NCBI GenBank assembly: GCA_025094145.1
Contig: JALLLS010000080.1
Location: forward strand, 62,001 to 126,000
Source: Spinellus fusiger
Lineage: Eukaryota; Mucoromycota; Mucoromycetes; Mucorales; Phycomycetaceae
DNA length: 64,000 nt
Direction: 5' to 3'
In this document: positions 22,960 to 33,119 of the stretch, piece by piece
How positions within the stretch are numbered: position 1 is the first letter of the stretch
Layout of the letters: every line of letters starts with the position of its first letter
Translations under genes and position numbers: made by a program
The notes under the pieces: generated by a model
The model's input: only the letters and a program-made list of their open reading frames with translations
Databases searched by the model: none
What the model was told of the DNA's origin: nothing

Positions 22960-23210
22960 AATAGGAATTGGTATTTTGTATGATCTTCTTTGGCATCAAT
23001 GGCTGTCTGGTATCTATCTGTCATAGTTTGAGTTTATTGTTGTGCAAGTTCAATACCAACTCACTCCCACTCCTCTGTAAGTAGAGTATTCAAACTTTCA
23101 ACATTGGTAATATATACCCTTCTTTCCTCAATTTGTCTTTTCAAGGCCCACTAGACGTGTTCAATTGGGCTCAAGTCAGGAATTTGTGCAGGTCATCAAT
23201 CAAAGCTATT
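22960..23210 (-). pseudogene. Tc1-type transposase C-terminal relic
   Basis: Minus-strand translation gives PDLSPIEHV, then a stop where the usual Trp-Trp begins, WALKRQIEERRVYITNVESL, TEEWE and TDRYQTAIDAK. This is the end of a Tc1/mariner DDE domain (the third catalytic residue region, normally D-x-N-P-I-E-x-x-W). Three or more stops are present and nothing upstream of the D-L-S-P-I-E motif remains before the DNA transposon left end at 23,282. Confidence 0.7.
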
Positions 23211-23281
23211 TCTCTTTGTGTTTTGCAGTGAAGGCTTGCTTGTGATTTAGAGAAAAATAATTTGAACCCTAACTGCTTACA

Positions 23282-26200
23282 GTACACACCAGGAGATTTT
23301 CTGGCCTTTAAGCAATGATATCTTTGCCTTTTAAAACTGAAAATATCCTGCCTTTTATGGAACTGCATTTAAAACTGAAAACTTCCTGCCTTTTATGGAA
23401 CTGTACTTGAAATCAAAGGTTTGCAAGTATCCAAAATTTTCTTACCTTTTATGGAATACCTCAATATCAAATTATATTATCAATAAAATATTGTTTATAA
23501 ATAAAATTGTTTATTATAATAATATAGCTAATAATACTGTAGCTAATAATATAGCTAATAATATACTATTACTATAGCTACTGCTGTTCTAGGTATATTC
23601 TTTCATAGCAATAGAATCTATACCCTAGAAGCCTTGTGCTTTAATATTGGGAGATAGATAACTATGCTCAGGAGTATACCCTAGACAGCCTAGACTGTAT
23701 AGAAGGAAGAAGACCACCTTGGACTGACTTGAGAAGAGTCTTAACTTATCTAATAACAGAAGAGTATATTAGTGATAGTTCAATCAAGAGAGATAGTATG
23801 CTTACTTTTTAGTTAATACTTGTCTTGAGAATAATAAGCCATATGCTATCTATTAAAAGAAGAGTCAGTACTATGTCTTGTACATTGCAATGAGCTCAAG
23901 CCCAGATGATGACACTGCTTACCTTTTTATCTCAAGAATAGTCCTTGGTAGTGTCTATCACCTCCTTCTATTGTTTTTCTTTGTTAATAACCACACATTA
24001 CCTTGCTTATTTATGCTCATCTTGACAAGTAATTAAGTATCAAATATTATGGGCAGTGTGAAAAACAACAAAAGAATAACAGACAAAAGAATAAGAAAAT
24101 ATTTTCATTTTGGTGACGTATCACTTTAGCCTCTACTTTCCAATAATTTATTAAGTCAAAATCCTCAAGTCAAACAGCTCACTCTCTTTCTGTTTTTATA
24201 TTGAAATCTCTTTTACCATGTCCCTCACCACCATCAACTTCAAGAAGAATAAAATTCCCACCTGCACTGTCTGCCAAAAGACATTTAAGACCAAGGGAAA
24301 TCTGAAATCACACCTTTCTACTCAATGTAAGGATAATCTCAAGTCTAAAAGTAATGTTGCTCATTCTCTACTATAAATAGTTCCATGCCTGAGTCTTCTT
24401 CTGGGTATTTATTGTAGAAACAGAAGCATAGAATGATAAGAACCAAGCTCATCATGATTTCTTTCTATTGTTTACAGACCTCTCCCCACCATCACCACAG
24501 TCTTCTGTGTAGAAGAGAAAGGTGATGATGACCAGGAGTTTGTTGTTGAAGATGAGGAAGTTCTTGAAGAAGAACCTCTTTGGGTTACCAGGGAAGATGA
24601 TTTAGACAGCAGCAACAACACCTTTGAGAAGGCTGCCTCTGTAGATGATATCTTCCCATTCTTGACAAAGCTGGAGATGATCATACATTGTTTCTTTACT
24701 GAAAATGAGGAACGTATCTCAAGAAGATTTGCAGGGGAGATCATCACCTTGTGCAAAGATGTGAGAGAGGCTTGTCTTGCCAATCCTCAGGAGAAAGTCC
24801 CTGCTTTAAACAGGGTTCTTAACCTTGAGAAGAGGGTAGAAGCCATGTGTCCCCACCAAATGTTACCTGCAAGCACCACCACCATCCACCAGTTCTCTAT
24901 GAACAACCTTCTAGCATTTGAGGCTCCTCACTGCCAACCCCCTCAAGACAAAGATGCTCTCTGCCCTGCAGACAGAACTCCAAATCAACAAGTTTCTGTA
25001 ACTCAGGGAGAGAAGTGGAGAACTCACCCACTGTTCAGCACCCCATGGTCACTGTTACCATCAATGTATTTCTGTTGATCTCTGGGTTGGAGATTAGTGT
25101 GCACCTCTCCAGTGGCAAAACAACAACAACAACAACAACAACATACAAGCTTGCCCTCTTTCTTCATGCAACATGGTAGACTGATGGCTGAGGCTTATGA
25201 AGCAACACCTGGTTTCTCTGTTGGCAGCATTGTCATTCTTGACATTGTTAGAGACATTAAGATTTCTTCCACTACCCACATTAACTCCACCAACCACCAC
25301 CCTCTCAAAAGAGTCACTACTAGCTCCAGAAGACAGTTCATGCCAGTGAAAATTGTGCCTCTGAACTTGTTCTCAGATGACACAAGTGGAAACACCACCA
25401 AGAAGTGGAATAAGTTTGAGAGTTGGGTGATGTCTCCTGCCACAATGGCATTCAAAGAACAAAACAGGGTTGAGAATATGTTCTTTCTTTGTACCAGCAA
25501 CAAGTTGTTGGCAATAGAGATGCTTCCAGAGCTGGTAAAGGACTTGGAGATGTTGGAGAGAGGCTTGAGATGTTTGATGTGGAGTTTGGAGAATCTGTCC
25601 TTTTGTTGGTGTACTTCACCTCATCATGGCAGACAATCCTATGCATGTGGCTTGGCATGTAGTCTTGGTGCAAGTGCCAATCTACCATGTAGAAAATGTT
25701 TCTGGAGGAAGGGAAGTGGAAGTGCAGTAGTGGATGGTGCCCCTGCCAGAAGAAGAGAAGAGTTGGTGAAGATGTGCCAACAGTACAACAACAACCCCAA
25801 CAATGCCAGCCCCAGAAGTAACCCCAGCACTGGCTATAAGCTAACTGGTGGTGAAGCCCTCTTGTCTCTCAGTTGTGGGATCCCTCCAAGGATTGCCCAG
25901 TAGAAATCTTGCATACTATCCTCCTTGGTGTTGCCAAACACCTTGTGATTGGTATGGTGCCATTTTACACAGAAAAAGAAGTCAAGCACTTAGAAGAAAG
26001 CTTCTTCAACTACAACTCAAAGGCTTTCACAAGAAAGCACCACACAACTTTTTGCCTCTGTGGCTCATATCTTGGAAGAGATTCTAAGATCATTGTTCAG
26101 CAGATGCCCACTATTTTGAATCAATTAATTCAAAAATGACTCATCAGCAACAATACTTCAAAGGCAATCATTTTTGATTGTTTTGTTAAGCTTGGTTCTC

Positions 26201-27400
26201 TTGTATCCCTGTTATACATGAAAAGAACTGAAACATCCTAGATGTTTATTTGAACAATGTGGAGTCCATTGTCACAGATTTGAAGAGATCAATTGCCAAC
26301 TATGATGCATTGGCAGCACCCAGCAAGTCTGCAAAGAAAGCAACCATTAGCAGCACTCTCAAGTTGCATTTGCTCAGTCATCTTTGTGAAAACATTATTC
26401 ACTTTGCCTTGCCCATTTATTATGAAACAGAAAGAGGCAAGCAATTCAACAAGTTTATCCATAAAAGGATAATCTTTACCAACAGATGCTTGCCCTCTCA
26501 AGATGTTGCCATTTCCTTTGGGAAAAAGTACATGTTGGTGCACATCTTCCAAGGTGGGTACTGGCAGGTACCAGGCTATGGTGGTCTTCTCACTGCTGGT
26601 GCCAAGGTTAAGCTGTTCCAACAGTTCTGTCCTCTTGTTCTCTCCCATGAGCCTGCTGATAATAACAGCAGCTCCAAAAGTATTGTTGTTGGTCTTGCTG
26701 GTTTGTTTTTGTTGTCTTCTGCTGTCTTGTCTGTCTTTGGTAAGATTGTTGCAATTGAGAAGAATATTGCCACAACTCTTTCATACAACTTCAAACTAGC
26801 CTCTGACCAAAACTCACTCACTCACTCACAACATCTGGCTTTTGCCAAAGAAACCCACAACCTTTCCTTTTTTTTTGCCATTGGCCTTAAAGATAACATT
26901 GGAAACAATGTTATCTTGCCCTTGAGCACCACTGTTGAGGTGAGCTGTGATGGTGTAGTAGTTGTAGAGGCAGTTGACATTCAGTCAATGAATCAGTCAA
27001 TGAATGAATGCACTGTGCTCAATGTAAGTAAGTTTGGCTCTCTCTTTTGGACAATGACCACTGGAGTTAATTCTGTGTGAGTCCCACAATAAATATTTTT
27101 AAACATTGTTATGCTGCAAATACTGTGGGTTTAAGGGTAACATATTATATTAAGAGAGGAATATCAGTGACTGGGTTATAAAATTAAGAAGATTCTTGTT
27201 CTATTTCTTGTCTTTACAGCCAATTTTCTACTTTATAATTGCAAAGTCAATTATCTTTGTTCTGATAGGCAGGCAGAGTTTGAAATCAACCCTCTGGACA
27301 ACAAAAATGCATTTTCAAACACATTAGCCAATCATAAGAAGATTTTGATTTTATCCTCAGAATATTTCCTTATATATCCCAAAAATCTCCTTGTGTGTAG
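23282..27400 (+). mobile_element. DNA transposon with CTACACACC-type terminal inverted repeats (fullest copy)
   Basis: The left end GTACACACCAGGAGATTTT (23,282) and the right end AAAATCTCCTTGTGTGTAG (ending 27,400) are imperfect inverted repeats of about 18 bp; element length about 4.1 kb. It contains one C2H2-finger transposase gene in several frames. Related ends recur at 8,331, 16,789, 17,030, 22,813, 32,553, 54,757 and 56,138. No clean target duplication could be read at the flanks. It inserted beside a Tc1 relic on the left and a Harbinger-like relic on the right. Confidence 0.75.
24218..27080 (+). pseudogene. Zinc-finger transposase of a large fungal DNA-transposon family (KDZ/CACTA-like), broken
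   Basis: The first exon starts MSLTTINFKK at 24,218 and has a single zinc finger CTVCQKTFKTKGNLKSHLST followed by Cys. An acidic segment and helical region follow in 24,480-25,078, with a TGA stop at 25,077, then the catalytic region: SGNTTKKWNKFESW, LACSLGASANLPCRKC, PVEILHTILLGVAKH (25,873 frame), and near the end KLHLLSHLCENIIHFALPIYYETERGKQFNKF and HIFQGGYW. This order (GN-x-KKWN, CRKC, P-EILH-ILLG, TERGEQFN, GGYW) is that of a big transposase-like family common in basidiomycetes and Mucoromycota. Frame changes occur near 25,570, 25,620 and 25,865, and stops near 26,137 and 26,240. The superfamily label is tentative. Confidence 0.7.
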
Positions 27401-27404
27401 ACGT

Positions 27405-28697
27405 TTTACTTTTTTATTATTATCAAATTTCATAAACTTATTTCCTGTATCTGCAAATACAGTCTCTATTTTTGACCTAAAACTACCAAACATTTTATTA
27501 AAAAGAATTCTTTCTTGAGTCATATCTATATTTTTAGTTTTTATGTATGGGTATATAAAATTTTGCCAATTAAGATCATCATTAATTTCTATGAAATCTT
27601 CAATATAATAATTGTATCCCCCATCAAATGCTAAACAGTCAGCTTTATGAATAATTTCTGTTTTTATTCTCAAAAACATATCTCCATCAACATTGTCTTT
27701 ACAATATTTACTGGGTAAAATAATAACTACCATATCATTTATATCTGTAATAACTTGGGTTCTTAAACCAGAATCTCTAAACTTGAAAGAATATAGATCA
27801 AGTTTATATATATAAATATTGTTGTGAGCCTGGCACTCTCTGGAGTTCCAAAAGAAGATAAAAATTCTTCTGTTGTTGCTGACTCAAATACCATGAGTCA
27901 TTAGCCATAACAATTGCTATGTCAATATCTACAGACTAAATGTTAGTCATTAGCTGTAAGGATTACTGTACTGTTACCCACAGTACTTGATAACAGTTAG
28001 TTATAATAGCTACATAGAGATTATAGAATTAGAGTAGTATAAATATACAGACTTATACATACAGAATAAACTATCTTTCTCTACCCAGAAAGTTCATCCT
28101 TCTATTTCCCAAGCCCTCTAAGGCTTTCTATCTCCAGAGTACCTCAAGTTTATTTTAATATTTTGGTATTGTATTCTACTATCATGCCCATCAAGTATTA
28201 AAGGCACATGCTTAAAACCAATTGGATTATACAATTGAGTACATAAAATTCTAAGTTTTAGGCTGGAAAACATTGTAAGAAGCATTTGATCTACTCTTTT
28301 TTCCATTGCATTTGATTCATCACTAGCCCAAAAATCATTATAAATAGCATAATAACTAGAATATGGTATTATTTTTCCCATATCTAATAAAGTAACACCA
28401 TATAATAATTGATATAATATTAATATACCTTTGTCAGCCAATTTATATGCCCTGCCTTTGTAATTTCTAACAGTAAAAAAAATATTAAGAAAAAAGAATA
28501 CTGATATAAAACCTAATTTATCAAGAACTCTTTCTTTAACAAATTTCATACTAGCAATTTTCTTTAATTCAGATCTATGGCTATATTTTTTATTTACCCT
28601 GTTATAAGAATTGTCAACAAAAGACCAATAATTATCTTGTATGTTTTCAACCTCTTCTTCAATTTTTTAAATAATTTTTTTCTTGTTATAATTCATT
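27405..28697 (-). pseudogene. Harbinger-like (DDE_Tnp_4) transposase, interrupted
   Basis: The minus-strand frame starts MNYNKKK near 28,697 (one early stop), runs through 28,549-28,160 with VPLILDGHDSRIQYQN (first catalytic Asp), is interrupted by a repeat insert, and resumes at about 27,807 with LDLYSFKFRDSGLRTQVITD, CLAFDGGYNYYIEDFI (second Asp) and FGSFRSKIE (Glu). This matches the DDE_4 / Harbinger arrangement. The C-terminus is cut by the right end of the DNA transposon at 27,400. A myb-type partner gene, typical for Harbinger elements, was not found. Confidence 0.7.
27808..28143 (+). repeat. Insert in the Harbinger-like gene, LTR-like
   Basis: A non-coding insert of about 336 bp that splits the transposase between its first and second catalytic Asp. 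From 27,820 it reads TGTTGTGAGCC, has a GTATAAATATACAG box and an AATAAACTATC signal, and ends near CTTTCTATCTCCA, so an LTR is the likely identity. The 10-bp sequence TCAAGTTTAT stands at 27,798-27,807 and again at 28,144-28,153. The right 90 bp recur at 48,075-48,164. Confidence 0.55.
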
Positions 28698-28910
28698 TTT
28701 TATTAATAAAAAAAGTTCAATTTTTAGTTTAATAAAAATAATTTAATACTAACTAACTAGATTATTGTATTGTTTCTAAGAAGTACTATTCATATTTCAA
28801 AAATACAATATATATCTTTTAATTATAATATATATCTGATAATAATTAATATTTTTTTATATATTAATTATATTGTTTATGATTTGAAAATAGTAAAAGA
28901 TATTTCTAAA
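28698..28910. other. AT-rich DNA, no gene
   Basis: Very AT-rich sequence between the transposase relic and a solo LTR. I see no coding frame, tRNA or repeat end in it. It provides the CTAAA target of the solo LTR. Confidence 0.5.
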
Positions 28911-29519
28911 TAAGATTGTTTGGATGGATAGATTAACAAGACTGAACAAAGATAATTTTTATTGAGTAAAAAAAAGTTTACTATTTATACTTTTGGTAGT
29001 TGCTTATTCTTCAGTGGCTTCTACCTTATGGTAGGATAATCTATTTTACCTTATGGTAGTTATGATAGTCAACCTTATGGCTGCTTCACAATTACAATCA
29101 AATGGTTGGTGGGGACATTCTACCTTATGGTAGAATTCACTCTCTTTGACCTTATGGTTGGTGTTTATATTACTATCTTATGGTAGTATTAATAACTGCC
29201 ACCTTATGGTTGGCTCATATGTTTTACTTAGTTGTAGTATTATTAGATTCAACCCTATGGTTGGTTCCTGGGATAAGCACTCCATTATTGAAACCATTAA
29301 TTATTATGAGTCTTTACTCAATTGACTCTGATAGGTCAATATTGTTCTGTTAGGATTATTAATGAAGATGGCTCTTGTTAAGTGTCCAATAGTTCACTGA
29401 GCTTTAGAAGGTGATTTGTAGTTACAACCAATCAGTGAGATGATACAGAGATGTACTATGTTACTTGTGTGCACTCAAGCTTTCATAGAGAATCTTTGGA
29501 TTGAAGTTGGAACATGACA
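28911..29519 (-). repeat. Solo LTR, family B, with 5-bp target duplication
   Basis: 609 bp in minus orientation. CTAAA stands immediately before it (28,906-28,910) and immediately after it (29,520-29,524), the 5-bp duplication expected of an LTR retrotransposon. This supports the reading of families A and B as LTRs rather than long terminal inverted repeats. The sequence is nearly the same as that of the family B copies at 41,264 and 43,125, including the palindrome array in U3. Confidence 0.85.
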
Positions 29520-29524
29520 CTAAA

Positions 29525-29809
29525 AATATTTATTATCTGAAATAATCTAAATTATCCATTAAATACATATATATCCCAATACAGTTTTTTCTATTGTTTG
29601 TTAATACAATTATTATTAGAGGATAATAATTATCTTTATATTATCTTTTTATCATCAAATAGAAAAGCTATCTCCAGATTACTTTAATTTAAGTAATTTT
29701 ATGTAAATTAATATATCCTAATAATTATAATAAATAAAATATATATTATCATTATAGGGTAACATTGTTATGTTTTAATCTACTTATCTAAATAAGAATA
29801 GTACCTCAA
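29525..29809. other. AT-rich DNA, no gene
   Basis: AT-rich spacer between the solo LTR and the truncated 3' end of LINE-A copy 2. No coding frame or repeat end was recognised. Confidence 0.45.
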
Positions 29810-29831
29810 GTAGGCTACCACAGGATAATGG

Positions 29832-31386
29832 TGGTGTCTCTGGTATTATCTCTTCATCAGGTTGTGTAAACACAGAGCCTGGTCCAGTGCACCTCATCTT
29901 GGTCTGAATCCACCCTGGGCAACATCAAGTGGGGGAGAGTACTTGTGCAAGTCTGGGGCTAGACATACCTCAAACAGTTTTCTGAGAACATAAGTCAATG
30001 AGATTGGCCTGTAGTTGGCTGGATCACTTGGATTACCATTTTTGAAGATGGGGAACACCTGTGCTTGATGCCATGGGAGAGGAACATAGGACCACTGCCG
30101 ACACATGGTGAACAGACCAGAAAGAATGGGGACAATGGTGGTGCTGAGTGGCTTTAGCATTTCTGCTCTCAGGTGGTCTACTCCTGGTGCTTTCCTATTT
30201 GGCAGCAGCTTCATACAGAACTTGACAACAGGTTGTGAGAATGGTGTTGTGGCTGCTGGGAAGGGATGCTGATGTTGCTGTGCTGTTGCTGGTGGTCTAA
30301 GTGATGTTAATAGTGAGCCTCTATAAACACTCTCAAGGTGTTGGCTCATCACTTCTGCTGCTGCTGGCCCATCTGGGTGTTGGAATGTCTGCTGTGGCTG
30401 TCTTCTTCTACAAATCTGCTTTATCTTGGACGTATCCTTTGCATAGTCTCTCTCCATGCTCTTGCAAAACTCCTGCCAGTGTCTTCTTTTGGCTCTTTGT
30501 ACTTCACACCTAAAGGCCCTCTGTGCATCCAGGTGCCTCTGCCACCAACAAACCTTGTCCAGGCCTCTTGCCCTTTTCCAGCTCTTGAAGCTGTGCTCCC
30601 TCTTGTCAACTGCCTTCTGCAGAGCCTCACTCCAGAACTTCTGCCAATGTGCAGGTCTATGTGTCTTGCTTCCAACAGAGCTGTCCAAAGCAGAGTAGAT
30701 GCAGCTGCTGAGCTGATCTGTCAGGCCATCAATGTCAGGACAGACACCAGGAGGATTGCTCACTGTAGATGTAATTAGTTGACATAGTTGAGAGGAGAGA
30801 CTATCAAACTTGTCTCTGTATAGATCAGCAACATCTGGCTCTACAAGGCAAGAGAGATTCCACATTCTTCTGAAGGGTGGTGGTGTGAGAGGAGCTGTAG
30901 ACATGTCATGATCAAATGTCATACTGAGCAGCCTATGGTCTGAACCAAGAGAGAGATCACCATACACCATCATGACTGTATTTTCAAAGAGGCAGTTGGA
31001 CACAAACAGATACACAATGCTACTCATCTCTTGTTCTTGTCAGAAAGAGTGGTAGGTTGCTTGACCAAAGGCATGCATGCTGTTCTGGACATACAGCTGA
31101 TGTTCTTCTAGCCATTCCAGTAGGGCTGTACCTCTAGGATTCGTGTCATGGTCCCCAAGAACTGCACCAAGTCTTGCATTCAGATCACCACAGATAATTG
31201 TGTCCAGGAAGTAGGGAGGTGGGAGGGAGAGAGGAGCCAGGTTTCTGTGATAAAGAGCATAGTAAAGGAGTGTGAGTGTGTCATAATGTCATATACCATA
31301 GACTGTTGAAGTCCATTGGCATTCCATAGGCCTATAGAGACTCTATTCATATTGGTGTTTGTTGTTGGAGGACTCAGACATGGCAA
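29832..31386 (-). pseudogene. LINE-A ORF2 (copy 2), deleted endonuclease and truncated RT
   Basis: 31386-31180 starts the endonuclease (IGLWNANGL, ITETWLLSP) and then jumps to CGDLNARLG, skipping about 100 residues present in copy 3. 31027-29894 carries LGSDHRLLSM, the linker, LPNRKAPGVDHL and NYRPISLTYVLRKLFE up to AQGGFRPR, then a TGA where the next codon is Arg-like, and a little more RT to about 29,810. No catalytic RT motif is left. Confidence 0.8.
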
Positions 31387-32287
31387 CAGAGCTTCTTCTG
31401 CTCACTTGGAAGGCATTTGCTGGGTCATCTCTGTCAATGTATCCCTTGTTGGTTGGCTTGGGGGGCATCTGCTCTTCACTGATCCAGCCATTGGCTACAA
31501 AAGCAGCAGCAACAGAAAAAGCAATGTGGGGGCGCATGTACTGGATAGCCTGCATGCATCTGCTCTCTTAGAGTCAGGCTGCCTCAATGCACATCTGCTC
31601 AACATTGAAGGTGGCATATTTTGGGTCTGCCAGATGCTTGGGGTCCAGAGGGTCAAAGTTCTTGTAGATATCTACCTTGGCCTTATTCAAGACTGCAGTA
31701 AGAGACTCAACATACTGGACATGGACCAAAAGACCAAGAACAGAATGGGCAGGGAAACACACATCCAGGATTCTACCTGTTTCCAGGCCAAGGGTTCTCA
31801 GGAGGCGTCTTGCCTCTGGGCAGTTCATGCATCTGCCTCTTGGAATGTACACATAAGTGTAACCTTTAGGACCTTCTTGGATGGTGAAGGCACATGCAGC
31901 AGATTCCACTCTCCTAGTTGAAGGTGCTGGGCAGGTCTTTTTGGCTACAGTAGCCCATGTGGAGTCCTTGGCTGTCTTCTCAGCCTGTTAGTGGTTCTTT
32001 GGTGCCTGTGTCACCTCTTGTATCACAGGAGTTGCCTTATTAGTCAAGGCAGCAAGCTTTGCCTCAAGGGCTGCCACAGTCTCTCTCAGCTGCTTGTTTT
32101 CTTCCATAATGGCCTCAAAGGCCTCAAGTCTCTGCTTCTGATGGGTGTGCTCAGAAGCCATTTGAGCAAAGCTCTGTTGGAGTGACGTCACTGCCAAGAT
32201 AAGTTGAGCTTCAGTGGTGGTGGTGGTGGCATTAGCCAAAAGGTGTTGTTGTCCTGCTGGAGAAGAGAACATGGTGGATCTGGTCAA
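31343..32287 (-). pseudogene. LINE-A ORF1 (copy 2), broken
   Basis: 32287-31988 holds the N-terminal coiled coil (QMASEHTHQKQRLEAFEAIM, ENKQLRETVAALEAKLAALT). 31909-31574 holds the conserved core with YVYIPRGRCM, FPAHSVLGLLVH and NFDPLDPKHLADP. 31555-31343 holds the C-terminal part with ANGWISEEQMPP. Stops near 31,987 and 31,572 separate the pieces. Motif order agrees with copies 1 and 3. Confidence 0.75.
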
Positions 32288-32460
32288 GTTTGAGAGCTAG
32301 AGGTCTGAAACTTTTGTAGAAGATAGTCGGGAGATGGGGGAAGATGGATTGATAATGGATGCAGATGGATGCAGCTTTTTGGAGATGGATGGATGTTTTT
32401 GAATTTTTGGATTGAACTTACGAATTTTCAAAAAAAGTGATCTTTAGCAGAAAGAGAAGT

Positions 32461-32532
32461 GGCTTCTTGGTTTAGTGGTATAATTCTCGCTTAGGGTGCG
32501 AGAGGTCCCGGGTTCGATTCCCGGAGAAGCCC
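32461..32532 (+). tRNA. tRNA-Pro (anticodon AGG)
   Basis: A 72-nt cloverleaf. Acceptor GGCTTCT pairs with AGAAGCC, discriminator C. D arm GGTTTAGTGGTATAATTC, anticodon stem CTCGC/GCGAG with AGG in the loop, T arm CCCGGGTTCGATTCCCGG. No intron. LINE-A copy 2 ends (5' end) about 40 bp upstream in divergent orientation, and a transposon terminal repeat begins 21 bp downstream (32,553). Confidence 0.95.
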
Positions 32533-32552
32533 TTAATATATATTTTTAATAA

Positions 32553-32935
32553 CTACACACCAGGAGATTTTTCTGGCCTTTAAGCAATGATATCTTTGCC
32601 CTTTAAAACCAAAAAAAAATTGCCCTTTTATGGAACTGTATTTAAAACAAAAGGTTTGTGGATACCTCAATATCAAATTGTATTATCAGTAAAATATATT
32701 GTTTATGGATAAAATTGTTTATTATAATAATGTAGCTAATACTATATTATGACTATAGCTACTGCCCAAGTGCATTCCCTCATAGCAATAGAATCCACAC
32801 CCTAAAAGCTTTGTGCTTTATCCTTGGGAGATAGATAAATATGCTCAGGAGTATACCCTAGACATTATTGACCTTGTAGAAGACCCCTAAGACTGACTTG
32901 AGAGCCTCTGCTTAATAACAATACAATGAGTGTTG
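32553..32935 (+). repeat. 5'-end fragment of the CTACACACC-TIR transposon
   Basis: Starts with the terminal repeat CTACACACCAGGAGATTTTT and is colinear with 23,282-23,760 of the fullest copy (TCTGGCCTTTAAGCAATGATA, TATCAAATTGTATTATC, TGCTCAGGAGTATACCCTAGAC). It stops at an LTR fragment at 32,937, so the transposase part is missing. Confidence 0.75.
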
Positions 32936-32936
32936 T

Positions 32937-33003
32937 TGTGTTCCAACTTCAATCCAAAGATTCTTCATGAATTGGTCAACATGAGTAGTATGCTGTGACA
33001 TTC
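32937..33003 (+). repeat. LTR family A, 5' fragment
   Basis: TGTTGTGTTCCAACTTCAATCC onwards matches the first 67 bp of the family A LTR (plus orientation), after which similarity stops. Confidence 0.65.
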
Positions 33004-33119
33004 TTCTTCAAAATTCAAAGACTACTTATACACTTCTTCTAAGGTATGTCTGATACAAGACTAATTTTCAATAGCATTCTCTATAAAAAATGCATGGACA
33101 ATAATCTTCCCTTCTCTAG

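Larger units (their letters stand above)
29810..32420 (-). mobile_element. LINE-A copy 2, 3'-truncated and internally deleted
   Basis: Colinear with LINE-A copy 3 but reading on the minus strand. The 5' UTR reaches about 32,420, about 40 bp from the tRNA-Pro gene. ORF1 is in three pieces and ORF2 lacks part of the endonuclease. Similarity ends at about 29,810, just after the RT segment that corresponds to HHHYPVVALLDIS in copy 3, so the catalytic FADD region and the 3' end are absent. Confidence 0.82.
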
